From NCBI GenBank assembly GCA_035299085.1, contig DATGXG010000027.1, positions 88,727-152,726 of the forward strand: a stretch of DNA of 64,000 nt, given 5' to 3'. Both the position numbers and the translations under genes were made by a program. The stretch is from Bacteroidales bacterium. GTDB taxonomy: Bacteria; Bacteroidota; Bacteroidia; Bacteroidales; UBA10428. Below, piece by piece: positions 48,006-58,000 of the stretch (the first letter of the stretch is position 1; every line of letters begins with the position of its first letter). The notes beneath the pieces are model-generated. The model saw nothing but the letters and a program-made list of their open reading frames with translations. It searched no databases and had not been told where the DNA came from.

Positions 48006-49546
48006 ACGGTCTCCTGGTGTTCGGGCCGTAACAGGTCATATACGGTTTTTACCGGTGTAAAGGTACTGCCGGGCACTTCAACGAGCACAGTATTCCAGTG
48101 CGCCATCGATCCGTTCCACAGGCCGGGAAGTTCGAGGGCTTTCAACGGTTTGCCATTTTTAAATTTTTTACTGATGAAACCCGTATTTGCATCCCGGTAG
48201 TTCATCAGGTTAAACTTCCTTCCCTTATAATCTTTTAATGCGCACACCAGGTCCACCGGGTTAAAATGTGTTGAACTGTTAAGTATGGCAGCCTGTTCGG
48301 GGTCATGCATATCAACCTGTGAAGATTCTACAATCTGAAGCGATTTACTTCCGTCTGAATCAATCGTCCAGAAGGGACCGCCACCGGGTTCGCCTGAATT
48401 TTTCACCATTCCGCATATCCTGAGAGGTCTGTTCAGCTTATTAAACAGGTACTCAGCCGGATTCTGCTGTTGCAAGAACTTGTTGGTGACCGTAGTTCCA
48501 AGTTCCTGGCTTAGAAATGCCGTAACTTCTTTTAAAAATTCAGGATTTGTATTCTTTTTTTCAAGCTCTTTCATGTACCCGAAAATCTTTTCCTGGTATC
48601 GGATCAGCATTCCTGCCAGCGCTTTCTTATAAAGAATGGTATCCGCCTTATTTCTGTCGTGACTTACGTTGTCGATATTTTTAATAAATACAATATCCGC
48701 ATTGATATCATTCAGGTTTTCGAGTAATGCACCATGTCCGCCCGGTCTGAAATGAAGACTGCCATCCGATTCGCGGAAGGGTTCGTTCTTATCATCAACA
48801 GCCAGGGTATCGGTAGAAGGTTTTTGAACCGAATAAGTGATTCTGTATTTAACGTGGTAGGCCTCCTCGTATTTCTTCTGTTCTTTTTTCAATAGTTTTT
48901 CAAAAGATTCAAGATGTTCGGGAGATACTGTCAGATGAATATCTACCATAGCCCCCTGATTGGCTGCATATCCTGAACCTTCAACAAGGTGTTCTTCAAC
49001 GGCAGTGCGTGTGTGTTTTCCATACCGGTGAAAAGTCAGAAGGCCCTTCGGAAGATTGCCGTAATTCATTCCCTGGGGTGTAAGCAAGGCCGACAATACA
49101 ATGTGATAATCCTTATTTTTCAATGCATTTGGTACGGTGGTCGACTGTTTTTCCACTGCTTTTTCAAGCTCAGGATAGAAAGCAAAATCTTTTATCCTGT
49201 CAAAGCATTCTTTAACATGCTTATAGGCTTCCCTGGATAGGATTTTAGCATCAAAATCAGACTGCCTGAAAAGTTCATCAAATTCAAACAAGGCCTTAAA
49301 CATACGGGTGGCAGCACCTGATGCAGGAACAAACTTCATTTTTGTGAAGTCAGACGAATTTTCATAAAATAAAACGAATTCCTTCAGCTGCTTGTCGTTA
49401 AGCTGCTTAATACCCTGGTTAATGCTTGCTGCTTTTGCAAGTTTCATGAAAGGAAAACCTTTTCTGAGGTAACCAACCTGGTTTTCAGCTTCCTTAGCTG
49501 AAATTCCCTTTTCTTTCAGAATCTTTATATCTTTCTCCTTGAACAT
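48002..49546 (-). CDS. DUF4301 family protein
   Basis: A 514-residue soluble protein of the Bacteroidota DUF4301 family. Typical stretches: FVPASGAATRMFKALFEF near residue 75-95, GLLTFHRYGKHTRTAVEEHL, HFRPGGHGALLENLNDI, and ENLND then DIVFIKNIDNV. The GAATRMFK and GGHGALL motifs resemble nucleotide-sugar pyrophosphorylase loops (SGxGTRM), so a nucleotidyltransferase-like role is possible but is only inference. The ATG at 49546 is preferred over the TTG at 49570. The gene overlaps the GT4 gene by 4 bp, which fits a shared glycan-related function. Confidence 0.85.
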   Translation of the reverse strand: MFKEKDIKILKEKGISAKEAENQVGYLRKGFPFMKLAKAASINQGIKQLNDKQLKEFVLFYENSSDFTKMKFVPASGAATRMFKALFEFDELFRQSDFDAKILSREAYKHVKECFDRIKDFAFYPELEKAVEKQSTTVPNALKNKDYHIVLSALLTPQGMNYGNLPKGLLTFHRYGKHTRTAVEEHLVEGSGYAANQGAMVDIHLTVSPEHLESFEKLLKKEQKKYEEAYHVKYRITYSVQKPSTDTLAVDDKNEPFRESDGSLHFRPGGHGALLENLNDINADIVFIKNIDNVSHDRNKADTILYKKALAGMLIRYQEKIFGYMKELEKKNTNPEFLKEVTAFLSQELGTTVTNKFLQQQNPAEYLFNKLNRPLRICGMVKNSGEPGGGPFWTIDSDGSKSLQIVESSQVDMHDPEQAAILNSSTHFNPVDLVCALKDYKGRKFNLMNYRDANTGFISKKFKNGKPLKALELPGLWNGSMAHWNTVLVEVPGSTFTPVKTVYDLLRPEHQETV

Positions 49547-49583
49547 AGTGCAGGGGATTTGATTATTCAACCTTTATATAAAA

Positions 49584-49615
49584 TTAGCTAATTTTTTTTA
49601 TTTTACTTAATTTTG
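49584..49615 (+). promoter_or_regulatory. Candidate promoter of the carboxypeptidase-domain/TonB receptor operon
   Basis: TTAG (49584-49587), a 20-bp spacer and TAATTTTG (49608-49615) match TTTG-N19/20-TAnnTTTG with one mismatch. The leader to the ATG at 49664 would be about 42 bases. Confidence 0.5.
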
Positions 49616-49663
49616 GGCCCTTGTATGTGAGACGCAGCCCCTGTTTTTCAATTAATAATAAGT

Positions 49664-50287
49664 ATGAATAAGCGGCCTTTGTTGACCATTGTGATTCTTG
49701 TTTTTTTAGTGAGTGCAACAAAGGCTCAGGAAAAAAAACTTGTGCAGCTAACCGGAACTGTTAAAAATGAGTTGCTGCAACCCATGCCATTTGCACAAAT
49801 ACTAGTGCTGAATAATTACAGGGGCGCCATATCCAATAATTTCGGAAATTTCTCGTTGGTTGTTGAAGAAGCTGATTCAGTTCTGATTTCAAGTGTCGGA
49901 TATAAAACGAAATACATTCAGATACCCACTGATCTGCCATCGAAATTTTATAATATGGATATCATTCTCAGGGTGGACACACTGGCAATAAGAGAAGCAA
50001 GGATTTATCCCTGGAAAAGCTATGAAGAATTCAGGGAAGCATTTGTCAATCTTAATCTTCCTACGGATGATATGGAGCGGGCACGCAGAAACATAGCCCT
50101 CATCAGAACACAGATTATCATGGATCATGAACCAAGTGCCAGGGCCAATTTCAGGTATATAATGGAACAGCAGTACCAACAAACGTTTATCCAGGGCCAA
50201 AATCCGTCGTACCAGCTTTTAAATCCGTTTGCATGGGCCAAGTTTTTTAAAGCTCTTAAACGGGGCGATTTCAAAAGAAAAGATTAA
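49664..50287 (+). CDS. Secreted carboxypeptidase-like regulatory domain protein
   Basis: A 207-residue exported protein with signal peptide MNKRPLLTIVILVFLVSATKA and a carboxypeptidase-regulatory-like beta domain (about 28-105: LTGTVKNELLQPMPFAQILV, GAISNNFGNFSLVV, SSVGYKTKYIQIP). The C-terminal half is helical and charged, with many Arg and Gln residues (MERARRNIALIRTQ). Such proteins occur widely next to TonB-dependent receptors in this phylum. Its stop is 37 bp before the receptor gene, so they form an operon. Function is unknown; an envelope partner of the receptor is likely. Confidence 0.85.
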   Translation: MNKRPLLTIVILVFLVSATKAQEKKLVQLTGTVKNELLQPMPFAQILVLNNYRGAISNNFGNFSLVVEEADSVLISSVGYKTKYIQIPTDLPSKFYNMDIILRVDTLAIREARIYPWKSYEEFREAFVNLNLPTDDMERARRNIALIRTQIIMDHEPSARANFRYIMEQQYQQTFIQGQNPSYQLLNPFAWAKFFKALKRGDFKRKD

Positions 50288-50324
50288 ACACCGGAAAAAC
50301 CAATAACCGGAAAACACAAAAGAA

Positions 50325-52736
50325 ATGCGGAAGTCATTATTGTTTATCGCAGGCTTACTATGTACAACTGCATTTCTTTCTGCTCAACAAAAGGCAACTG
50401 TCAAAGGAATCGTAAGCGATGAAAACGGTCCTTTACCCGGGGCGTCCATTATAGATCTTAACACAAGGAAAGGTACCGTTGCTGATGCGGATGGATCATT
50501 TCAGCTTGTAATTCCTGCAAATAAACAGGTGCAAATTGAATTTTCATTCGTCGGCTATAAAAAAGACACATTAACTGTAACTGCGGAACCCGGCGAAACG
50601 ATTGGAATAAATACAAAGATCAGTCCGCTGCCTGGACAGGTCGGTGAAGTTGTTGTGGAAAGCTGGTATGACCGGGCTGAGGCACTTCAGCAAATAACCA
50701 TAGGTTCTGTGGAGCATCTTCCGCTTCCATCCGGAAATATTGAATCCATCCTGACTACCATGGGTGCTTCGAGCCGCAATGAGATGAGTTCACAATATTC
50801 CGTTCGTGGAGGCAACTTTGATGAAAACCTTATTTATGTCAACGGTATCCAGATTTACAAACCGCTCCTGGTAAAAGCCGGACAGCAGGAAGGCCTGAGT
50901 TTTATCAATCCGTCCATGGTTTCTTCCATCCAATTCGCTGCAGGCGGATTCGATGCCAGATATGGTGATAAAATGTCTTCCGTGCTGGATATCCGATATA
51001 AACGACCGGTTGCGTTTGGTGCCAGTGCATCCGCAAGTTTGCTGGGTGCATCAGCCCATGTGGAAGGAACCGCACTGAAAAACCGGTTCACTCATATTAC
51101 AGGGATCCGTTATAAAAGCAACCAGTACCTGATTAAAAGCATGCAGACCGAAGGGGATTTCAAACCCAATTTTTTTGATTTCCAGACCTTCCTTACCTAT
51201 GATGTCACATCGCAACTGGAGTTATCTTTCCTTGGCAACGCATCGGTAAATACATACAATGTGATTCCTCAATCGAGGGAAACGGCTTTCGGAACGTACC
51301 AGGAACCTCTGAATTTCAGAATATATTATGAAGGACAGGAAAAAGACCGGTTTGCCACAATGTTAGGCGCACTCAGCCTTAACTACAGGATTAGCGATAA
51401 ATTGTCAATGGGATTAACTGCATCTTCTTATTCGACTTCCGAGAAAATAACATATGATATTTTAGGACAGTACTGGATTGATTTACTTGACAATACACCA
51501 GGATCAAAAACGGCAGGGGACAGTATTCTTAACCTCGGATATGGAGGGAACCTGTTGCATGCCAGGAATTTCCTGGATGCAACGATTATGAACGTGAATT
51601 ATAAAGGAACCTTTACCTCAGGTAACCACCAGGTCAACTGGGGAATCGGAGTTCAGTATGAATCATTTGATGACAGGCTGAAGGAATGGGAAATGATTGA
51701 TTCGGCTGGTTTTACAATGCCTTACTCCGACGAAGCAATAACTTTGCAGCACGTTGTCAATGCAAAAAACAGGCTTAATTCAAACCGGTTCAACAGCTTT
51801 GTACAGGATATGGTAAACCTGCAGGCAGGTGAAACACAGATTCTGGTAAATGCAGGTATCCGGTTTAATTATCTCACTACCAACGAACAGTTCCTGGTGA
51901 GCCCCAGGGTACGGGTCACTTTTATTCCTGATTGGGAAAATAAGATTAGCTTTCACACCGCCGTAGGGTGGTATTATCAGCCACCGTTCTATAAAGAAAT
52001 GAGGGATCCGCAGGGAAAATTGTACCCCCGGATAAAAGCTCAGCGGTCAATCGATTTCACCGCAGGTATGAACCTGGATTTTTTAATGTGGAACCGACCG
52101 TTCAGACTTACTTCAGAAGTTTACTATAAAAACCTGAATCACCTGGTGCCTTATATTATTGATGATGTGGATATACAATACCTGCCACAGTATTCGGCAA
52201 AGGGTTATGCCACAGGCATTGAATTCAAAATAAACGGTGAATTTGTCAAAGATGCGGAATCATGGGCCTCTTTATCATTCCTTCGGACCCGGGAAGACCG
52301 AATTGGTGACCGTTATGGATCTTACCCGAGGGCTTCTGACCAGCTTGTAAATTTCGGACTGTATTTCCAGGATTATTTTCCAAGCAATCCTTCTTACAGG
52401 CTTAATCTGAACGTATATTTCGGCAGCCGTCTTCCCTATAATTCCTATAACTATGATAATCCTTTAAAATACTATCATTTACAGGCGTATCGAAGGATCG
52501 ATATTGGAATAACAAAATCATTGATGTCCAATCGTTTTGGCGAAACACGGGTATCCCGGACTTTTAAGGATATATCCTTTACAGCAGAAATATTTAACCT
52601 GTTCGGATTTAAAAATGAAGCCTCCTTTCAATGGATCCGGACGGTAAGAAACCAGGAAGGCATACCCAATGTTTTTGCCGTTCCCAATTACCTTACTGGG
52701 AGAATGTTGAATGTGAAAATAAGCGTGAAGTTCTAA
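50325..52736 (+). CDS. TonB-dependent outer membrane receptor
   Basis: An 803-residue receptor: signal peptide (MRKSLLFIAGLLCTTAFLSA), a carboxypeptidase-regulatory-like domain (about 24-108: VKGIVSDENGPLPGASI), a plug domain (about 115-225, with SSQYSVRGGNFDENLIYVNG and FAAGGFDARYGDKMSSVLDI), and a beta-barrel that ends in aromatic phenylalanine (NVKISVKF). There is no SusD-type lipoprotein gene next to it, so it is not a SusC pair; substrate unknown. Its stop overlaps the stop of the convergent response-regulator gene by 3 bp. Confidence 0.93.
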   Translation: MRKSLLFIAGLLCTTAFLSAQQKATVKGIVSDENGPLPGASIIDLNTRKGTVADADGSFQLVIPANKQVQIEFSFVGYKKDTLTVTAEPGETIGINTKISPLPGQVGEVVVESWYDRAEALQQITIGSVEHLPLPSGNIESILTTMGASSRNEMSSQYSVRGGNFDENLIYVNGIQIYKPLLVKAGQQEGLSFINPSMVSSIQFAAGGFDARYGDKMSSVLDIRYKRPVAFGASASASLLGASAHVEGTALKNRFTHITGIRYKSNQYLIKSMQTEGDFKPNFFDFQTFLTYDVTSQLELSFLGNASVNTYNVIPQSRETAFGTYQEPLNFRIYYEGQEKDRFATMLGALSLNYRISDKLSMGLTASSYSTSEKITYDILGQYWIDLLDNTPGSKTAGDSILNLGYGGNLLHARNFLDATIMNVNYKGTFTSGNHQVNWGIGVQYESFDDRLKEWEMIDSAGFTMPYSDEAITLQHVVNAKNRLNSNRFNSFVQDMVNLQAGETQILVNAGIRFNYLTTNEQFLVSPRVRVTFIPDWENKISFHTAVGWYYQPPFYKEMRDPQGKLYPRIKAQRSIDFTAGMNLDFLMWNRPFRLTSEVYYKNLNHLVPYIIDDVDIQYLPQYSAKGYATGIEFKINGEFVKDAESWASLSFLRTREDRIGDRYGSYPRASDQLVNFGLYFQDYFPSNPSYRLNLNVYFGSRLPYNSYNYDNPLKYYHLQAYRRIDIGITKSLMSNRFGETRVSRTFKDISFTAEIFNLFGFKNEASFQWIRTVRNQEGIPNVFAVPNYLTGRMLNVKISVKF

Positions 52737-53107
52737 CTATCCGTTTTTAGTGACTGATGAATAGCCGTTTCAATTTCAGTGAGATTAAAAGGTTTTCGGA
52801 AATAACTATGAATCAGCCCTTCCTGTATAGCCATTGAAATTTCGGATGTAATATCAAATCCGGTAAGGATAAAATACGAACGATCAGGATAATTGGACCT
52901 GGCAGCTTTTATAAATTCTATTCCATTCATTCCGGGCATTTTCATATCACTAATAACTATGCTTATTTCGGGTAGGTGGTCTAGTTTCTTCAGTCCGGCA
53001 ACACCAGAATCAGCAACTTCAACCTTAAATTTCTTCTGAAAGGCAAGTGAAAAAATTTTAAGGTTTATGGGTTCATCATCTACATACAGAATCACTCTCC
53101 TATCCAT
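52733..53107 (-). CDS. Single-domain response regulator
   Basis: A 124-residue receiver with no output domain. Acidic residues are at DDE near 10-12, the phospho-Asp is in IVISDMKMPGMNG and the Lys in SYFRKPF. It resembles the receiver of the REC-PAS-kinase at 20169. It follows the membrane kinase gene by 11 bp and is probably its relay partner. Confidence 0.92.
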   Translation of the reverse strand: MDRRVILYVDDEPINLKIFSLAFQKKFKVEVADSGVAGLKKLDHLPEISIVISDMKMPGMNGIEFIKAARSNYPDRSYFILTGFDITSEISMAIQEGLIHSYFRKPFNLTEIETAIHQSLKTDS

Positions 53108-53118
53108 ACGATATGAAT

Positions 53119-54417
53119 TTAAGTAAGCGGAAAAATAATGGTTGCACAGGTGCCTTTACCGGGTTTGGAAGTAAACCGCAAAACACCATTATAGGTTTGC
53201 AGAATTGTTTTGGTTATGGCAAGTCCCAGGCCCGTACCCTTACCTGCTTCTTTTGTTGTAAAAAACGGATCCGTTATACGGGTAATATCGGCTTCATTAA
53301 TGCCGCAACCGTTGTCAGATATATTTATTTCCAGGTTGTCAGTATTTTTAATTGTATCTATCCTGATCATTCCGTTTTTTTCAATAGCCTGTTCTGCATT
53401 AGAAAGAATATTCAGAAAGGCCTGGTGAAGTTTACCCTCATGGGCCATAATATTGAAAGGCTGATCAGTATAATTCCGGGTCACCTGTGCTTTTCCTTTC
53501 AGCCTGTGGTTCAGCATAACAAGGCAACTATCGATGATATTATGGATATTACAGGTCTCAAGGTTTCTATTATCCTGCCTGCTGTAATAATTCAGGCTTG
53601 AAACTATATCGGCAGCCCGTCTGACTCCGGTTTGTATGTCATCAATCAGCGGACCTACTGTACTTTCGTGATCAGGCACCTTATCACTTATATAGTTGGA
53701 AATAGCTATGATACCCCCGTTTATGAAATTCAGGGGGTTATTGATTTCATGAGCTACTCCGGCAGCAAGAACGCCCAGCGAGGCCATTTTTTCCGATTCG
53801 ATCAGCTGATCCTGTGTTTCCTGCAACATATTTAACGCGCCTTCAAGCTCTTCTTTCTGACCGGCAAGTTCTTCAGTGGTAGCCTGTAATTCTTCGTTTG
53901 CTGTAAGAAGGTCATCCGTGCGATCTTTGATGATTAATTCCTGGTTATTGATCACATTCTGGTAAGCGATAATGAATTGCCGGGTAATAACGAGGATGAT
54001 AATGCCCACTAAAAGTAAATGTACCGAATTGATTACCCATGGATAAACCTGGTTGATATACTCAGCCGGAATATAGGTAGGCGGAATGGAGAGTATATTC
54101 ATGTGGTGAAGCAAACCGGTGATGAAGTAACATGTCACTGTAATAACATATATTATAACCGACTGCCGACTGGAAAGAAAAAGAATACAGAAAAACGGAA
54201 TCAATACCATATATATACGTGTTGCCGAAAACAGCCCGTAATAAATAACATCCATTAACGACAGAAACAACAACAGGAAAATGACAGTATAGGTTTTGAT
54301 TGTGTTGCTTAACTTTTTACGCAGGTATGTAATGGTTATAAAACAGGCAATAACCAGAAGATACAGGACGAATGTAATTTGAAATCCGCCGGTTATCCAT
54401 ATATATAAACTGATCAA
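53119..54417 (-). CDS. Membrane histidine kinase, start uncertain
   Basis: At least 432 residues. Hydrophobic segments fill about 1-160 (five or six helices), followed by a coiled coil (165-205), HisKA with phospho-His in GVAHEINNPLNFINGG, and HATPase (LSNAEQAIEKNG, DNGCGINEAD, GKGTGLGLAITKTIL). The only usual start codon near the beginning is a TTG at 54417, which falls in the middle of a membrane hairpin. The frame stays open for 60 more codons (to 54597) with protein-like sequence and one more helix, but has no ATG, GTG or TTG there. The gene may use a rare start or have lost its true 5' end. It pairs with the response regulator downstream. Confidence 0.85.
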   Translation of the reverse strand: MISLYIWITGGFQITFVLYLLVIACFITITYLRKKLSNTIKTYTVIFLLLFLSLMDVIYYGLFSATRIYMVLIPFFCILFLSSRQSVIIYVITVTCYFITGLLHHMNILSIPPTYIPAEYINQVYPWVINSVHLLLVGIIILVITRQFIIAYQNVINNQELIIKDRTDDLLTANEELQATTEELAGQKEELEGALNMLQETQDQLIESEKMASLGVLAAGVAHEINNPLNFINGGIIAISNYISDKVPDHESTVGPLIDDIQTGVRRAADIVSSLNYYSRQDNRNLETCNIHNIIDSCLVMLNHRLKGKAQVTRNYTDQPFNIMAHEGKLHQAFLNILSNAEQAIEKNGMIRIDTIKNTDNLEINISDNGCGINEADITRITDPFFTTKEAGKGTGLGLAITKTILQTYNGVLRFTSKPGKGTCATIIFPLT

Positions 54418-54584
54418 ATAGGCAATAATCCCTATTCCCGAACCGGTTAAAAGGGTTGCATCAAGTATCTCATTCTTAATGCTTTCAAGCGTATATTGAC
54501 GTGACTTGCCTTTCAGATAAATCTTTTTATGGTATGGGATAATACGGAGGTATCTGAATAAAGTTAGCGATAATTTTTGAATAA

Positions 54585-54955
54585 ATAGGCTATTAGATTA
54601 TTAGACTAATTAGGCTATTAGGCTATTAGGATTTCGATTTACGATTTACGATTATCGAATAGTGACTGGTAACTGGTGACTGGTGACTGGTGACTGGTGA
54701 CTGGTATAGTGACTTGTATAGTGACTGGTGACTGGTGACTGGTAACTGGATTTTGGATGCCTGCCTACCGGCCGGCAGGCTGGTTACTGGATGTCTCCGG
54801 TCCTATAGGTCTCATAGGTCTCATAGGTCCCAGGGATGAACATCGAACACCGAACACCGATTTAAGATTTAAGAAGTTTAACCGAATTACCGAATACTGA
54901 TTACTGATTAATGTTCCCTGATCTCTGATCCCTGCTAATCTGTCAAAACACAAGT
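54585..54955. repeat. Patchwork of short tandem repeats upstream of the adhesin gene
   Basis: Several different short units follow one another: TAGGCTATT-like nonamers (54587-54630), CGATTTA heptamers (54634-54655), TGACTGG heptamers (54663-54749), an inverted repeat GCCTGCC/GGCAGGC (54759-54780), TAGGTCTCA nonamers (54804-54830), CGAACAC (54846-54860) and degenerate CTGATTA/CTGATC runs (54895-54935). I see no gene in the 619-bp gap from 54418 to 55036 apart from the possible upstream extension of the kinase. Confidence 0.7.
54663..54749. repeat. TGACTGG heptamer repeat array
   Basis: About ten imperfect copies of TGACTGG run head to tail, some altered to TAACTGG or interrupted by TATAG. There are no spacers, so it is a simple tandem repeat. 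Confidence 0.8.
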
Positions 54956-55036
54956 CTGCCGGATCAAATAACTGTAACCTTATAAATGAATGTTCGTTAG
55001 AATAAAATGGAACCAAAACAATCAAAATACCATTGA

Positions 55037-58000
55037 ATGGCGTCGGGCTTGAATTACTCATCAGTATCTCATTATAGCAAGTATATATACCGTTTTCATC
55101 CAGAGAGATTAGTCTTTTTGGTTTTTCTGTTATTTGCCTGTCTGAATTCAGGTATTGGACAAACCAATTCTGTTACATTCACCTCAGGTACCGGATCGTG
55201 GATGGTGCCTGCCGGTGTAACCGATGTTATCATAGAATGCTGGGGAGCCGGAGGCGGTGGTTCAAACAGGGGCGGAGCAGCCGGTGGAGGAGGTGGCGGA
55301 GCCTATTCCCGAGGAACATTAACCGGACTGACACCCGGAAGTTTATTGAATTATACAGTTGGAGCCGGAGGTACAGTGGGAAATGGCGGAGGCAACTCAT
55401 CCGTAGGTACCATTGTAGCCAATGGGGGTGGTTCAGTAAATAATTCCCGCACAGGTGGTACAGGAGGAGCAGCCTCTCCTTTAAGCGGCAGTGTGACTGC
55501 ATCTTATGCAGGTGGTAACGGTGGTACTGCCCCAAGCAATGGTGGCGGAAATAATGAAAATGGCGGTGGTGGCGGTGGATCAGCTTTCACCAATGCAAAC
55601 GGAAACAATGGTACCGGTGGTCAGAATAATCCCAACGCGACTTCACCCGGAGGGACAGGAAGCGGAAATGGAGGAGATGGCGCAGCCAGCGATGGAAATC
55701 CCGATGCAACAGCCGGCACAGGACCGGGAGGTGGTGGTGGAGGAAGAGGAGAAGGAGCAAGTACTTCAAAAGCAGGTGCCAACGGCCAGGTAAGAATAAC
55801 CTGGACACCTGTTTATAAAGCCCTGTTCACTGCCATGGATTTTGGCTCCAGCACGTGGTATGCTGGTGAAACGCGCACAGTTACCGTAACAGTAATTAAT
55901 AATGGTCTCGCTCCCTGGAGCGATACAGATCCGGATATCAATATTGGTGTAAAATGGAATTCAGATGCGGATTATTTAGTGCGTGTGGATGCCGGCAATC
56001 TCGCCATAGGCTCATCCAATACATATTCATTAACAATTACGGCTCCTACAACCGGCGGAACAGAAAATCTTACATTTGACGCAGTTTGTGAAGGGTATTG
56101 CTGGTTCTCCGACAACACAAGTTCCTGTGGACTTGGAAACACTAAGTATACATCAGGAAACATAACTATTCTCCCTTCAACGTATCAATTTACCACTTCA
56201 GGTACATTCACTGCATTACCGGGAATTACTTCGGTAAAGGTGCAGGCATGGGGAGGCGGAGGAGGCGGAAGCACAATCACCAGCAATAGCAGAAGAGGTG
56301 GCGGCGGCGGTGGCGGTGCTTTTGCAAGCAGCATTTTAACCGTCGTTCCCGGCAATACCTATAATGTGGTTGTAGGATCAGGTGGTGCTGCCAATACGGC
56401 AGGCGGAAGTTCAATCTTCGACGATACACGTGTTATAGCCGTAGGAGGTTCGGGAGGAACAAGCAATTCTGCAACAGCAGGTCAAGGTGGAACAGCAGCC
56501 GCATCAACAGGCTCAACGAAATATTCAGGTGGAAATGGGGCAGATGGACAAACATCATATTCCGGAGGTGGAGGTGGAGGTGCCGGAACAACTGGAGCCG
56601 GAGGCTCTGCACCGGCCGCAGATGCCAATAATGGTGCAGCCGGTATAGGTAGGGCTTTAAATGGAGGCAACGGTGGTACAGGTCGTAACACTAACGGAGA
56701 TGGAAATCCGGGAATAACCTATGGAGGTGGTGGCAGCGGTTCAAGAAGAGGAAATTCAGGAACTGTAACGGGCGGATCCGGAGCTGATGGTTATGTAATC
56801 GTCAGTCTTCCTTCAGCAGTAACACTATCATCGCCGTCACAAATTGGAAATGACACGGTGTTTCAGGGCGATTTAAAACAGCCTGTTTTTAGTTTCGCCA
56901 CAGCAATTGCATCATCTGAGGCTTTACTCACAAAGGTAGATTTTACTACAGCCGGTACCTATGCAGCTACCGATCTTGGCAGGTTCCAATTATGGTATTC
57001 GGCAACAAATAACTTTACTTCAGCAGTTCAAATTGGTGCAGATATTTCATCCACGCTGGGTACCGGGAGTCACAGTTTTACCGGGTTGAACCAGACAGTT
57101 GCCACCGGAACAACCGGGTATTTCTGGGTAACTGCTGATATTTCAAATACAGCCGTTTCGGGAAGAACAATAATAGTAAATGCCATTACTCCTTCGGATC
57201 TGACCTATGAATTAGCCAATGTATCCGGTTCAACCACTTCGGGCGGAACACAACTCATTCAGCCTACTGCCAATATAACGCTTTCATCATCAAACCCTGC
57301 TGTACCCGTGGCAAGCGCTACGCAGGGTACTTTTGATCAGCAGGTTTATGCTTTCACCACAGCAGTCACAAACGCCAACGCAGTGCTGACATCATTATCC
57401 TTTGTCACTACAGGCAGCTGCTCAGGAAGTGATCTGGTCCGGTTTAAATTATGGTATAATTCTTCAAATAATTTTGCTTCGGCTTTCAATATTGGCTCCG
57501 GAATTATTTCGGGACTGGGATCAGGAACACATACTTTCAGCGATCTTTCTCAATTAATCAATTCTGGAACGACAGGTTATTTCTGGATCACTGTTGACAT
57601 AGCATCCTTCCCGACTAATAATAATACACTTACTGTAAGTGCATTAACCACAGCGAATCTGACATTTGAAAGGGCTATTAAATCCGGTACTGCTTATGCA
57701 GGTGGACAAATGACCATTTCGGCTACAAGTGGAATCATGCTGGGGTCTACCAGGCCTGCTGTTTCAGCGAACAGCGTGTTGCAGGGTTCTGTGAAGCAGC
57801 CTGTATACAAATTCACCACCCTTGTTACAGGATCCAATGTCACAGTGACTTCTGTTACTTTCACTACATCCGGAACCTATATTGCTTCCGACATGGTAAA
57901 CTTTAAGCTGTGGTATAGCCTATCCAACAGCCTTGTTAGCGCAACACAAATCGGAGGCACAATAACCACCGGCTTAGGATCAGGATCTCATACTTTTAAT

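Noticed and set aside
54663..54749. Possible CRISPR array
   Set aside because: The units are 7 bp and contiguous without unique spacers, and no cas genes are near.
54765..55061. Minus-strand frame of 98 codons over the repeat patchwork
   Set aside because: The protein is low-complexity and derives from the repeats; no start signal or family resemblance.
55230..55808. Long frames on both strands in the glycine-rich region
   Set aside because: They are shadows caused by GGN-rich codons of the adhesin gene.
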